DNA from: Auricularia sp. M13
Taxonomy: Eukaryota; Basidiomycota; Agaricomycetes; Auriculariales; Auriculariaceae
Assembly (NCBI GenBank): GCA_037042915.1
Contig: CM073193.1
Coordinates: 4,340,001 to 4,404,000, forward strand
Direction: 5' to 3'
Length of the DNA stretch: 64,000 nt
This document shows positions 22,929-34,207 of the stretch, one piece after another. Made by a program: the position numbers and the translations under genes. The notes beneath the pieces are model-generated. The model saw nothing but the letters and a program-made list of their open reading frames with translations, had not been told where the DNA came from and searched no databases. Numbering within the stretch: the stretch's first letter is position 1; each line of letters opens with the position of its first letter.

Positions 22929-25314
22929 ATGGTTCAGGTCGGCAACCTGAAGTCGAGCACGTTCAAGCGCGAATTCCAAGGCCGTCCCCCAGTCGTCGGA
23001 TTCGCCCACGGTCCACCTGCTCAACTGCATCAGCGCCGAGGGCATCCGCTGCACCCGCGGCGACTACCTCGCGGACGGCCAACTGAAGTCCTACCTCTCG
23101 GCCCTGAAGCGCTCGGACCCCGCGGACGGCCAACTGAAGTCCTACCTCTCGGCCCTGAAGCGCTACAGAGTCGACCTTGCGACGGTCCACGCATTCAGCG
23201 TCGAAAAGAACAAGATCCAACTCGCATCGCTCAACGCGTGTGGCATGGCCATAACCAATCCTGTTACGTGGACCGATTCTAACTCCTGGATCGCGCACGT
23301 TACTCTCGTATATCACGCACATCTCGATCGCGACCGCGACATCCAGTATTGCTCGGCGCAGTACGGTTTCCACCGCTGGGACGTCCGGGCGGATGGTGGA
23401 CATGGCGTCGCCGTTAGTCCATTCTACGTATCGCACCCTCCCGGAAGAACGACTTTTGCGTGCTTTGACGTGCTTGTGCTCCCTGCAGGCGACAATCGGA
23501 CCGACCCCGACTCGTTGGCTTCGATGAACGACCAGTTTGCCACGGGCTCTGTGGAAGGGTTCTGGAAGATGTCTTGGCAGAGTGTTTCGTCGCGCCCGAG
23601 CGAGATTGACCTTCTATCCGATTTGCACAAGAACGGATGGGTTCCCGGCCTTGTCAGGCCCCATAATGTGCGCCCACCAGTACCCGCCGATACGCAGTCC
23701 ATCTCCGAGGTGCAGGGCGACGCGGCAATAGCTGCGTCGACGGCTTCGCAGGCTGAGGCTGCGCCGTCTCCATCGGCAGCCCAGAAGGTCATTCGCCATC
23801 AGGGCAAGCCAGATGGCGTCGACCGTGTCAAGGAGATTCTGCACCTTGGTAGCATTGGAGAGCCGCTCAGTCAATGCAAGGACCGCCCGCCAACTTGTGG
23901 AGGCTATGTACGATCTCATTGAAGGTAGGCTTCGTCTACTGCGGAGTTGGTTTCTTTTTTCTGACCGCAATATGGCAGTTCACGCCCATGTAGCCGAGCT
24001 TGGCGTTCTTCATCGCGACGTTTCCTGGTTCAACGTCATGTGCAATCCCGAGCACTTCCTCACGACCCATCCATTCTTGAACACGGACACGGAACTGTCG
24101 CGACCCTGCATTAGCAGCATACTGTGCGTACACTGCGTCCTTTGCTTACTCGCTATCTGACGACCTTCCAGCGGACGCCCCAATCCCAAGTCTTCAATTC
24201 TGCTGGCTGATCTCGATCATTCCGTCAGGATTACGGAGGATAGGTTGCCCGCCATCGGTGTAAAGACGGTGGGTTCTCTGTACTTATTCGCTTTCATTCC
24301 CCGATGCTGACGCTTCACTCAGGGCACGCCCATGTTCATATCGGTGGAAATTGCGAAGCCAGACCGAGTCTTCTTCAAGAATCAGCCTTTGAAGGACATC
24401 AAGGACATGTTTGGCGTTCCCGAGCAATATGGCGAGGCATTTCACAAGGCTGAGTTGAACGGCAAGAACGGGACGTTCATGGCCGATTTCGACCGCGTTA
24501 TCGAAGCAGAGAACAAGCGTATCGCCATCGCTAGAAAGATTAATATTCTCAAAACCGGTGCCCCACCACCGACCAATCCGACGCATGATTTACGCCATGA
24601 CGCCGAATCGATATACTGGGTTTTCCTCTGGGCCTTTGCGCGTGCTCGGCCTCGCTCTGCATCACCGGAATCGGACGTTACAGATGTTCTAAACGACTTT
24701 AGCAGGGTGATGCTCGACCATTCTATCGGCGGCTCGTATGGCGAAGCTGGACGCCAAACGTGGATGCTGACCTTCGGGAAATGCGAGGGGCTCTTTCATC
24801 CAATGTTGACGACGTTCGAGGAGCTATTCATTCCCATGGCTGGTTATCTTGCCATCCCCTGGCATCTCTACTGTGGTCCAGGCGTGGCCGAACCCCTCGT
24901 ACAACCTGACCACGTCCACGTCGCCTTCCGTCGACTTGCGCTGGCTTTCCTGCTCGACCCCGCCCATATCCACGCGTTAGAGGTTGAACTGGACACGGCA
25001 ACACCTCGTTTTACGAACACACTCGAGTGGCTGAGTCGCAAGTATCCCATGTCCAACGCGATGCGTACTGCGACTGGTACTGCCACCGTTCCTTCCAACG
25101 CCGGTACTCAAGATTCAGCGTCATCGGGGCCGCTGAAGCGGAAATCCGAGGCCGACGACCCTCCCGGAAACGTTTGCCGTCCGCGTTGGCCACCGAGGGC
25201 GATGTCGACTCTTCGGGGTCCGACGACGAGGGTGGCTTGGCGGCACGCTCGAGATGCTTGCGCTATAAAGGCCAGAGGGCAGCCGTATCTGCTGACAGCA
25301 AGCAGCTATTCTAG
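22929..25314 (+). CDS. FunK1-type fungal protein kinase
   Basis: Fungal-specific kinase-like family, expanded in agaricomycetes. The N-terminal part (to about 23800) contains FWKMSWQ and EIDLLSDLHKNGWVPGLV, typical of the FunK1 N-lobe. The catalytic loop LHRDVSWFNVM lies near 24010 and the metal-binding LADLDHSV near 24205 (DLD instead of DFG, usual in this family). GTPMFISVEIA follows near 24325, and HDAESIYWVFLWAFARARP near 24600. The C-terminus is basic and acidic (PLKRKSEADDPP), with the likely stop at 25314. Introns fall near 23925-23976, 24124-24170 and 24270-24322. The frame changes near 23850 and near 25150 were not resolved to clean introns. The 5' end is rearranged, so the start is uncertain. 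It converges on the F-box gene with 34 bp between stops. Confidence 0.82.
23071..23164 (+). repeat. 51-bp in-frame tandem duplication in the FunK1 gene
   Basis: The stretch gcggacggccaactgaagtc... at 23071 recurs at 23122, an offset of 51 bases. It encodes two copies of a 17-residue unit beginning ADGQLKSYLSALKR, so the reading frame is kept. Confidence 0.9.
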
Positions 25315-25348
25315 GATCCAGCACGCTGGAGGCTCGTCTGAACATGCA

Positions 25349-27247
25349 TTAACGCCCTTTGGCGTGCTCGTAATGGAGGACGTGATGCTGCACGCGCCCC
25401 TCGCCGCCCAGCTCGGGGAACGTCCCGTCACGCACGCCAGCCGAAAAATCGAGCACGAAGGCCCGTGTGCGCGTCAGCCCGAACACGCGCGCGTCCTCGA
25501 GCGCCAGGCCGTAGACGGGCGAGCTCTCGGCCCGCCCGGGGGCGTAGACGCTCCAGCCCGCGCGTGGCATGCGCACGTCGAAGAGGGCAGTCAGACCGTG
25601 GCGCGCGGTGCCGGCGCCTACCTTGTTGCCCGCAGACGACACGCTGAAGATCGCGTCGGGCGTCCAGGGGTCGCGCAGGAGGAGCGCGGGGCCTGATGAG
25701 GGAGGCAGGCGCGTGTCGTAGGCGCGTGTGCCGCCGTCGAACCAGCCGCTGAGGAGGACGTGCGGAGTCATGTTTGCAAGCGCGTAGACGGCCGCCCCAC
25801 GACCGGGCGGAGCACCGGGCAGAGATGTGAAGTCCAAGTCTATGCCACCGTCGGGACGGATCGCGTGAAGGGCAAGCGGCGCATCGACGTGCGACCGACC
25901 GAAGGCGAGGAAGGACGCATCTGGGCCTATGTGAATGCTCCAGGACCGTCCGCGACGCGTTCCAGGGAGAGTGAGCAGAGATGGAGCTTGCCACGGCGCG
26001 TTCGCGCGGTACAGCGCCGCGCAGCCCGTGCGCGAAAGCACGGCGGTGTTCTGGCCGCAAGTAGCAAGAGCGGTCAAGCCTTTCGGTCCGCGCTCGTACG
26101 ACGCCGTGCGAACAACTCGGCTTGGGTCGTGCGCTGGGGCTGACTGCTCCACCTTGGGCAGGTAGAGTCGCTCGACTGTACCGTCGCCGAGTGCAATCAT
26201 CAAGGTCCTGTCGTCGCCTTCTCGATCTGGGACAAAGGACGCGCCAATAAGGTCTCTTCGCCCATCGCGAGATGTAGCATGCGGCAGAGCAACGCGGGTC
26301 TCGAGGGCAATGCCGCTCGGTTCCAGCTGGTATCGCTGTGGTGGTCGAAAAGCGAACGATAGCAGAGCGTTTCCCGCAACCACCGCAAGGCGTGAGGACG
26401 AAGTTGCCATCACCGGGTGGAATATGGAAGGCCAGGGAGTGCACAGGGCCTGCGCTGCGAATCTGCGGCGTTGCCAATCTCGGTCGGCCAGGTGGAGGTG
26501 AACAGCACAAGTCTTGTCGGTCCACTGAGAATACTGTAAAGCTAATAATTATTACCGGGGCCGCTGTACCGTGACACGTCGGAGACATTACCTTGGGTCT
26601 CCCGTGACACGTGACCATGGCCATATGACTGACAAAAATAACTGATAGGTGTACTGGTATTTCTCACCAGGAGGACATACAGTGGCCCAATTAGACAATG
26701 TTGTACCGGATTATTTGATTTCTGGACCTTTCCAGGTTCCCCAACACTTCAACCAGGTAATTCATCGAGAAATAAGGCACTAATTGCTCTAATTTGAGAC
26801 ATACTATGTAAAACCCCCCTTCATGTAATCCTATGTCATGCGCGCCGAAGGTGCGCCGCTCCCGACGGTAATAACTGAGCAATTGGGCCTTCGAACGGCG
26901 TGACATCTGATTACCTTGAGCAGCCCGTGACATGCTACAAAACACGATTATTACCGGGCCGCGCGTCCTCCGTGACGCGTGACGCGGTAATAATTATTAG
27001 CTTTACAGTACACAGCGCGCATGCTGGGTGAAGCAGACTCGTCCATGTGCAGACGCCTATATGTATTCCAGCCATGGTCATGCACCTGCTCTCTTGTGAA
27101 TGCCAGGCTACCTGGTTCAAGGCCTTAACGCACAAGCTTGTAGAGCCGCCTGCAAGTCTCAGCGAGGTAGAAGAGGTCTGCTATGTCCAGGTATATGAAG
27201 AATATGAGGTGTATGTCGTCAGGGAGGTCGGAAAATCGGGTGGTCAT
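25349..27247 (-). CDS. F-box protein with propeller-like C-terminal region, carrying a MITE
   Basis: On the minus strand an ATG at 27247 opens FSDLPDDIHLIFFIYLDI, a clear F-box start, with CRRLYKL ending at 27134 before a GTGCGT donor. F-box proteins select substrates for SCF ubiquitin ligases. After an intron that contains a 475-bp MITE, the protein resumes as GPTRLVLFTSTWPTEIGN (about 26510), PVHSLAFHIPPGDGNFVLT, then SRLAVVAGNALLSFAF. About 340 residues follow with propeller-like strands (LLSGWFDGGTRAYDTRLP, TALFDVRM), with the stop at 25349. These three pieces lie in three successive frames within about 120 nt (26510-26390) without room for introns, so the gene is either damaged or the assembly has two single-base indels here. 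The linker between F-box and propeller was not defined. Confidence 0.65.
26532..27010. mobile_element. MITE with perfect 26-bp inverted ends, TA target site
   Basis: The left end (26532-26557, tactgtaaagctaataatta...) and right end (26985-27010) are perfect inverted complements over 26 bases. If the outer TA is the target duplication, the element is 475 bp (26534-27008) with 24-bp terminal repeats. TA duplication suggests a Tc1/mariner/pogo-type transposase acting in trans. No coding capacity is visible; internal pieces such as ccgtgacacgtgacc recur. It sits in the 5' intron of the F-box gene, its edge only a few bases before the likely splice acceptor (TATTCTCAG on the minus strand). Confidence 0.85.
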
Positions 27248-27805
27248 GGTTTATGAAGCCGGAACGACGCTGGTGCTGACATTTTTAAGTATACGAGGAA
27301 GCTGGCCGGTGCAAGTGACGCCCGACTCTGACTCCGCAACTTGTCAGTGCTCAGCCCTCAGCTCGGGTCCGAGTCCGCACTGGCGGTGCCATCTCTCGTC
27401 CAAGACTTGTTGCAACCGAAGAACTCTTGAGCCCTGGTCTTCAACGCTTCATCCTTGAAGCTTGAAGCTTCAGCTCAGGACGTGGTTGACAAATGCACGG
27501 ACTACACAGTGTTTACGATATGCTTCGGTTGGATGCCCATCGTTGTAACCGCACCCATCGCAACGATTTGGCAACAGTCTGCTGGCCGAATGGTGAATCG
27601 TTTCTCTCGCAATATGGCGCGTGTACGTGGAAGCTGTCCGGCCATGAGGGTAACCTATTGGTTGTCGCCTTCTGCATGCTTCTCTCTGCCCGGCCCACCA
27701 GCACCCGGCTGCACTCACGCGGGCTACAATCTTGCATAAGTATAAGATAAGGCGCCTGCATGCTTTGGGGCAATCAGTCGTCCTGCTCTGGAAGGACTCG
27801 CGACG
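27248..27805. other. Divergent spacer between the F-box gene and sedolisin remnant
   Basis: Several overlapping frames of 80-95 codons on both strands (27455-27770), but none has a supported product. Confidence 0.35.
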
Positions 27806-28170
27806 GTGATGCTGCTCAGTTTGCTGCCCGTGTTCGTCACCGTCGTACTTGCTGGTCCCACGCAGCGCTCTTTGGCTGTCAAAGAGGTCTTCCCGGCCCC
27901 GCGTGGGTGGCGCGTCCGCGCACCTGCGCCAGCGGAAACACGATCAGCCTGCGTGTCGGTCTGGCACAGGGCAATTTCGGTGCGCTCGAGAATGCGCTGT
28001 ACGCCGTGAGCGACCCCCGGAACCCGCGCTACGGGCAACATCTGTCTAAGGCAGATGTTGAGGCCCTCGTCGCGCCGAAGACAGACTCTTTGCGCCTTGT
28101 CACTGAATGGCTTTCGGAGCACGGTTTTGCCGCGGATGACCTCTCGACGGACTCTGGGGCGAGGAGTTGG
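27806..28170 (+). pseudogene. Sedolisin (S53 tripeptidyl-peptidase) pro-domain remnant
   Basis: A hydrophobic signal-peptide-like start (MMLLSLLPVFVTVVLAGP) is followed by VFPAPRGWRV. One frame away comes SLRVGLAQGNFGALENALY and SDPRNPRYGQHLSKADVEAL, the hallmark of the pro-kumamolisin activation domain of secreted fungal sedolisins. The frame change lies near 27930. After about 28160 the similarity ends and the catalytic Glu-Asp-Ser domain is absent, so this is a truncated, frame-shifted relic of a secreted acid peptidase gene. Confidence 0.8.
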
Positions 28171-29138
28171 ATGCGTTGTCCGATGATGCTTTGCCAGTCT
28201 GTTTACCTAGACGGTAGTACCGCTAGTCCTTCACCAAATTCAGCGACTCTGCTTGCCTTCTCGGGCGAAACATGGGTCCGCGCCGGCCAGAATTCGTTTT
28301 ATCGCGTCCGCATCAACAATTCGAGTCCGTCTGCGTGGAGAGCATGCGCGTTGTGCGGCAGGCAATCAACGTCTCTCCAGCACTTGCGCTGCTGAACATC
28401 ACTAGTACTGTAGATCGAGGCAGCTGGACGCCGTACGCACAAAAAGAGCGCAAGGTATGGGAGACCTTGAGCAGCGTCGATTGCTAGCTCGCGAGAGGCG
28501 CTACACCGTCAAGCTCCATTATCCACGGACGCCGATAATGCGGCGCAACAGGGTCATTGGAAAACGCAGCCAGTGCGCAGGGAAAGGAAGCTATCTTAAA
28601 GAGCCACAAGCTTTTGACCATTCGAAGTGCACGACAGTCGTGTCCAAACAGCCACGGAGCAGCAAGGTGGCTGAAACAGGCTTGCGCGCATCCTCGGTAT
28701 TTTCGTGCACGCACGTTGGTGCTGGCGTTGAGGCCTCCAACGTGTATGAGAAAGCAGAGAGCAAGTGACCCCGATAGGCAAAGAAGTCCGGAAGCGCCGA
28801 GCAAGAAGTGTGCAAAACGTGTGCGGTGCGTGCACGAGACCTGCGATTCCAGGATCGATATCCAAGCAGCATGAGCGATGGTGGCGGAGGATGGGGTCAT
28901 GGCTGGTGGTAGTGGGACGATGGCAAGAGGTTGATTCCGCGTTGGGGTGATGAGCTCGTTCAGCTTCAGCTGACAGCCGATCCCGCCTTTCTTCGCATTT
29001 CCATTGCCATTGCCATTGCATCCTGGCCAGTGGCCCACCGTCGAGCCCGGCGACCACGCGCGCTGTGACTGTGACTGCTACTGTGCCCTGTGACCCGGCT
29101 ACGCTACGCGTCACTGCCGCCCGCCCGCTAGCAGTAGT
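28171..29138. other. Intergenic, nothing recognised
   Basis: Long minus-strand open frames extending in from the NEM1 gene are composition shadows. The stretch catttccattgccattgcca near 29000 is a small CCATTG repeat. The promoter of the gene at 29139 is expected here. Confidence 0.4.
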
Positions 29139-30616
29139 ATGAACTCGCTCGCCTACCTCTCGCGCCAGTACGATGTGCTCGCCTCGACGCCGCCCTCGAC
29201 GCCGACGGACGAGCGCGCCCAGCACGACCTGCTCTCCGCAGCCTTCAAGCGCGGCCGCGACGCCGACCCCGGCAAGGCCAAGCGCACGCGCAGCTGGGTG
29301 CGCGACAACCTGCTGCAGCCGACGTCCGCGTCCGCGAGCAAGCGCTCCAAGTCCTCGCCGTCGCTCGCCGCGGCCCCGGCCCCGCCGCGCAAGCCCCACC
29401 ATCCGATACAGCCGCCGCCCTTGCCCCTGCCGCCGTCGCCGGCCGACACGCCGGCGCCCGGCAGCAGCAGCGGCACCGAGCAGCTCGCGCACTGGGGCCT
29501 CGTGCGATGGCGGCGCACGTGGGTCGTGCGGACGTGGCTCCTGCTCTGGGAGGCGCTCACGCGCGCGTACCAAGTCCTGCTGCGCGGGCGCGTCACGGCC
29601 GCGACGCCTGCGATCGCGCTTCCGCAACGGATAGACGACGGCGAGGCGACGAGCAACGAGAGCTCCGAGGAGGAGGATCTCGTCGTCCACCGCGCGCGCC
29701 CGCGCCCCGCGCGCCCGGCGTCCCTGCCCTCGCCCGGCAGCGGCTCCGGCACCGACACCGACCCGCCGACGCCCGGCACCGCGACCGACCAGGAGACGGC
29801 CGCCGTCGCGCTCGACTTCCCGCTGCCGCGCATCAACCTCCCGCCAGCGTCGGCATCCAAGGGCTCGTCGACGCTGCTCCCCGCGCCGCTCGCTAACTAC
29901 CTGCTGTCGTACTCCCCCCCGTCGTCCATACCGCCCACGCCGCCCACCAGCGCCGCCACCGCCTCCAAACGCACGCCGTTTCACCTCCCCAAGACGCTCG
30001 TATTAGATCTGGACGAGACCCTCATTCACTCGACCTCGAGACCGCTGCATGGCGGGACGTCGTCCGGCGGCGGCCTGTTGGGCCTGGGATGGGGAAGACG
30101 AGGCAAACCTGGCGGACATATGGTTGAAGTCGTCCTGGGCGGGCGGAGCACCCTGTACCACGTCTACAAGCGGCCCTTCGTAGACTATTTCCTCAGAAAG
30201 GTGCGGCGCATCCGCTTAGCATCATCCCACCTATCTGAAAAATAATTCAGGTGTCGAGCTGGTACACGCTAGTCATCTTCACAGCGTCGATGCAAGAGTA
30301 CGCGGATCCGGTCATAGATTGGCTGGACGGCGGGCGCGGCATCCTCGCGCGGCGACTGTTCCGCGAGTCGTGCACGCAGCTGCCGTCGGGGTCGTACAGC
30401 AAGGACCTGAGCGTTGTCGAGGCGGACCTTGCGCGCGTCTGCCTCGTTGACAACTCGCCGGCGAGCTACAGCATCAACGCGGCGAACGGGATCCCCATCG
30501 AGGGCTGGACGCACGACCAGAACGACGAGGCGCTGCTCGACCTGCTGCCCTTCCTCGACTCGCTGCGCTTCACGTCCGACGTCCGCCGCGTCCTCGGCAT
30601 CCGCGGCTTCCAATAA
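29139..30616 (+). CDS. nem1: NEM1-like nuclear envelope phosphatase (FCP1/CTDNEP1 family)
   Basis: NEM1, with Spo7, dephosphorylates the lipin/Pah1 phosphatidate phosphatase at the ER and nuclear envelope and so controls phospholipid versus storage-lipid synthesis. Exons 29139-30200 and 30251-30616 give 475 residues. A Pro/Ser-rich N-terminal region holds a membrane helix at about residues 125-149 (WVVRTWLLLWEALTRAYQVLL). A disordered acidic linker follows. The HAD phosphatase domain starts near residue 285 with LVLDLDETLIHS (DxDxT, nucleophile Asp near 289), then YHVYKRPFVDYFL, SWYTLVIFTASMQEYA, the cap region RLFRESC, and VCLVDNSPASY with the motif-IV acid. The end is RRVLGIRGFQ. The frame is intact. 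Confidence 0.95.
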
Positions 30617-30956
30617 CTGCCACAGTGGTCGTTTCTCATATGGTTTCTTTTTTGCGTGTTGGAGAACAACTTATCAGAATGTGTGTACATGAGCCACGAG
30701 GTATAATCCTTTCTGCTGTCGGTGTCTGCAGCTGAATCAGAATCGCATTGCTGTCTGGACCTTGACGTCGAATTCTGCCGGTGACGGTTCGGGAATCCTT
30801 TGTCATTTGCACACAAAAATCGAGATCGGATACAGCCTACATCAAGACGTTCAAGCGGAGAGGGATGGTGGACGGACGGAGAGTATTAGGGTCACAGTAC
30901 GAGCCAAAGAGTAAAGCGATAGGTCGTGGTCGGTCGGACGGCGGCGACGGGCGAGA
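30617..30956. other. Convergent 3' spacer between nem1 and snf7
   Basis: Holds the 3' ends of two convergent genes. No gene or repeat was seen. Confidence 0.4.
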
Positions 30957-31794
30957 TCACATGGCCAGCGCGGCCTGGAGCTCTTTGAGCTCTGCCTCCT
31001 CGTCTGCCTCCTGTTGTCGATGTGCTGGAACGGGGCGTCAGCAGGGGTGCAATGGGAATGGCGGCGCTGGGACTGACCGTCTTCCTGGACCTTGCCGCCC
31101 GGACTGTGCACGGGGACGCGATCCGCGCCCTCGAGCAGGCGGTCGAGCTGCTCGGACTCGAGCTCGGCGAGCTCGTTCTTGAGGTCCTCCTCGTCGATCT
31201 CGGTGCCGGCGTTGAGCGGGTTGGATATCGCGTCGCTGATCTCGTTCGCGAGCTCGCGCTGGGCGTTGATGGCCTCCATCGTCGCGTCGACCTTGTCGAT
31301 GGTCCTGCGGGGCGGCGGTCAGCGCGGGGGTCGTGGCCGGCGATGTGCACGGGGGCGCACAGGGTGCCGTGTATGACCTTGAGGGCGTCGGCGCCCTTCT
31401 TCATCGCGGACATCGTCTCCGCGTTGAGGTTGGCGCTCTCGATGGTGTTGACCTGGGTCTCGAGCGTCAGGCGGGTGCCCGCTAGCCGGTCGAGCTCGGA
31501 CTCGTAGGCCTTCTTTCGGCGCAGCGCGGCGGTGGCGGCTGGGCGTGGGTGGCACCGTGTCGGTCAGTCAGTTCTGCTCGCCGCCGGCGACGACGACGAC
31601 GACGACGACAACGCACCGGTCTTGTTGCTGACGGCGTTCGCGCGCGCCTTCTTGAGCTCCTCGTCGATCTTGCGCTGCAGGTTCTCCTCCTTCTTCTCCA
31701 GCATCTGCAGCTGCGTCCGCAGCGTCACGATCGCCTCCCGCGCCGTCACCTTCGGGTCCCGGCGCCCTGTGAAGTAGTTCATCCAGCCCGACAT
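30957..31794 (-). CDS. snf7: SNF7/VPS32 ESCRT-III subunit
   Basis: The main polymerising ESCRT-III subunit, acting in multivesicular-body sorting and membrane repair. The minus-strand product starts MSGWMNYFTGRRDP at 31794, giving the membrane-inserting N-terminal anchor. The helical core follows: LRTQLQMLEKKEENLQRKI, RRKKAYESELDRLAGTRLTL, MSAMKKGADALK and MEAINAQRELANEISDAI. The C-terminal acidic helix DEEDLKNELAELESEQLD and a terminal EAELKELQAALAM (MIM-type Vps4 binding) end at 30957. Four exons; the first intron begins at 31616 and carries a GTC/GAC trinucleotide run (31590-31610). No frame problems. Confidence 0.95.
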
Positions 31795-32486
31795 ATTAAG
31801 GCTTGTCGCTGGGTCGTCTAGCAGAGAAAAGCAGTCAAGTCCGAGTCAGTCCGCGACTGCGTCACGGCCGTTCTCCGGCGGAGCTTGAACGTCTCTTGAA
31901 GCTCGACCACTGCTGCGCCCGCCCTTCCTAGATGGCCAAATGAATCGATTCTGGCTGCGCTGCATCCTATGCTTGCCACATACCAGCGTGCTGCGCCTGG
32001 CGCAGGAGTCAGCCACGATCCTATATTGGTCCGAGCACTTCGTTCTATTCTGACGCCAAAAAACGGATTCAGCAGTTCGTTCGACAATTGGACACATAAT
32101 CTTTCATCGTAAACAGGAATCGGAAATCGACCTAGGTTTTGGGATATTAGCGTCCGAAATTCGCGGTGTTTCGAGGTCATGCACTTCGGGCTACTCAAAA
32201 TCCTGGGACATTCCTATACATGGGACCCGCTTCGCGAATCCCGGGGCTTGCTCGAGGTCCTTCGACAGCAAACCGCTATGTAAAGGCTCGCCGCTCTCGA
32301 AAATTCACCTGGCACAGCCACTGCTTATATGTGAATTACCGAGCTCCTTGCATTTATTGGCCGTTTCTCCCGATCATGCACTCTCGCTGGCCATGAAGCA
32401 ACCTCGTACCTATCCCCGTGGGTGACTAAGACGTTACTAACACTTTGTCTGGATCGGGTAGGCGTTAAATCCGCGGAGGGGGTCGG
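31795..32486. other. Divergent spacer between snf7 and EH1
   Basis: Contains the two promoters. No gene seen. Confidence 0.4.
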
Positions 32487-32492
32487 TATAAA
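32487..32492 (+). promoter_or_regulatory. TATA box of EH1
   Basis: TATAAA lies 85 bases upstream of the EH1 start codon, a plausible position for a fungal TATA promoter. Confidence 0.6.
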
Positions 32493-32571
32493 GGCCTAGG
32501 ATTTACTGGCTACATCGGTCACGACCCATCTCGCGTCCCCACACTCCCTTGATCTCTGAGTCGACATACTG

Positions 32572-34207
32572 ATGGTGGCCCGCACATTATCCCTCGCCGT
32601 CCTAGCGGCGTCTTTTGCTGTGGCATCCGCGTCGGCGCGCAACTACACCGTCAAACCGTTCCAGGTCAACCTCTCTGCGGAAGTCCCGCGCCTCAAAGCG
32701 CAGCTGGCCGCGACGCGTCTGCCCGCACACAACGCCGTGCCCGGCGGCGAGGACGAAAAATGGGGCATCACGCTCGCGCAGCTCACGAGTCTGCGCAAGC
32801 AGTGGCTCGCGTTCGACTGGAACGCCGAGCAGAGGCGGCTCAATTCGTACGCGGCGCATTCAGAGGCAAGTCGAAACTGAGACGTGTGGGGTTGGTAGGT
32901 ACCACCAATATACGGTCGAGATCGACGGCACGACTGTGCATTTTGTGCATGAGAAGTCGGGCAAGAAGGACGCGATCCCGGTCATTATCACGCACGGATG
33001 GCCAGGTATGTACAGTGGCAGCGCGCAGCTCTTTGCCGCCCAGCTGACTGAGTCGCGCACGCGTAGGTTCATTCAACGAGTATATTCCCGTCGTGCGCCC
33101 TCTGCTACAGCAAACGGTTGCTACGCTGTCCGACGGATCGAAAAAGAACGTGTCGTTCGACATCGTCCTCCCGACCATCCCCGGCTTTGTGTTCAGCTCT
33201 GTCCCGCCCACCGTCGAAGGCCGCTTGACATCGAGCATTGCTAAGCTGTGGAACACGCTCATGGTCGACGTGCTCGGGTATACGCATGGATACGCCGTCG
33301 CGGGCTCCGACTGGGTATGCTTTGCGACTCGTTTCTCTACACCATGTTCTCGAGATTTGGGCTGACGCCTTAGGGCTTGCAGGGAGGCGGCGTCGCGTGG
33401 CACGCATACGATCAGTTCCCCGACACCGTGCGCGCCGCGTATCTCAACGCCTTCCCGTGGGTGTCGCCGGACAGCGCGCAGGTCGCCCAGGACAACCAGA
33501 CGGGCGCGCTCAGCGACTTCGAGCTCTTCGGGCTCCAGCGCGCGGAGGAGATTCTGGCAACCGGCGCGGCGTACTTCTACGAGCAGACCACGAAGGTGCG
33601 TGCAGGCTCCATTCGAACACGTTCAATCCTTCTGCTGCTGATGCGGGTCCCAAAAGCCCGACACCATCGGCCTGGCTCTGCAAGATAACGCCGTGGGCCA
33701 GCTCGCGTGGATCGGTGAGAAGTTCAGAGCGTGGTCGGACCCCGAGGGCCAGGTGACGTCCAAGGACGTCCTCACGGGCGTGTCGCTGTACTTCCTTACT
33801 GGGTCGTTCTATTCTTCGGTCTTCCTGTACGCGCACAACCCCGACGGCTTCCAGTCCGCCAGTCAGCCCCGCAAGGCGAACACTACTGCGCCTCTTGGGT
33901 ACGGGCACTTCAAGTGGGACATTGCGTGCGTCTTTCGTTTGTCTTGTGCTGATTCGAGTGGGAGGATCCTGACGGTCGTGTAGACATTGGCCGCGGTATT
34001 TTGTTGCTAAGCTCGGCAATTTGGTGTTCTACAGAGGTGCGTCGGACGACTCTCGGGCAGTGCGTCCCAAGGACACGGCTGACGTGGTACTTAGAACACG
34101 AGCGCGGTGGACACTTTCCTGGTACCGATAATCCGCAGGCATACGTCAAGGATGTCCAGGACTTTTTGGCGGAGCACTTCGTCTTCGCCGATAAACCTCT
34201 GAACTAA
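32572..34207 (+). CDS. EH1: epoxide hydrolase (EHN + alpha/beta-hydrolase), secreted or lumenal, intact
   Basis: Adds water to epoxides, giving diols. Seven exons fit: 32572-32846, 32899-33005, 33067-33314, 33383-33595, 33657-33925, 33984-34036 and 34095-34207, totalling 1278 nt (425 residues). It alone in the array has an N-terminal signal-like segment (MVARTLSLAVLAASFAVASASA), so it probably enters the secretory path. The EHN domain begins KPFQVNLSAEVPRLKAQL. The hydrolase core has the oxyanion motif HGWPGS, the nucleophile Asp in VAGSDWGG, and the catalytic His in RGGHFPG near the end. The frame is clean and splice sites canonical. It is the only copy of the four with no lesion and the most divergent of them. 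Confidence 0.95.

Noticed and set aside
28596-29984. Long minus-strand open frame (462 codons) opposite nem1
   Set aside because: Arg/Gly-rich composition and exact overlap with well-supported NEM1 codons mark it as a GC-rich shadow frame.
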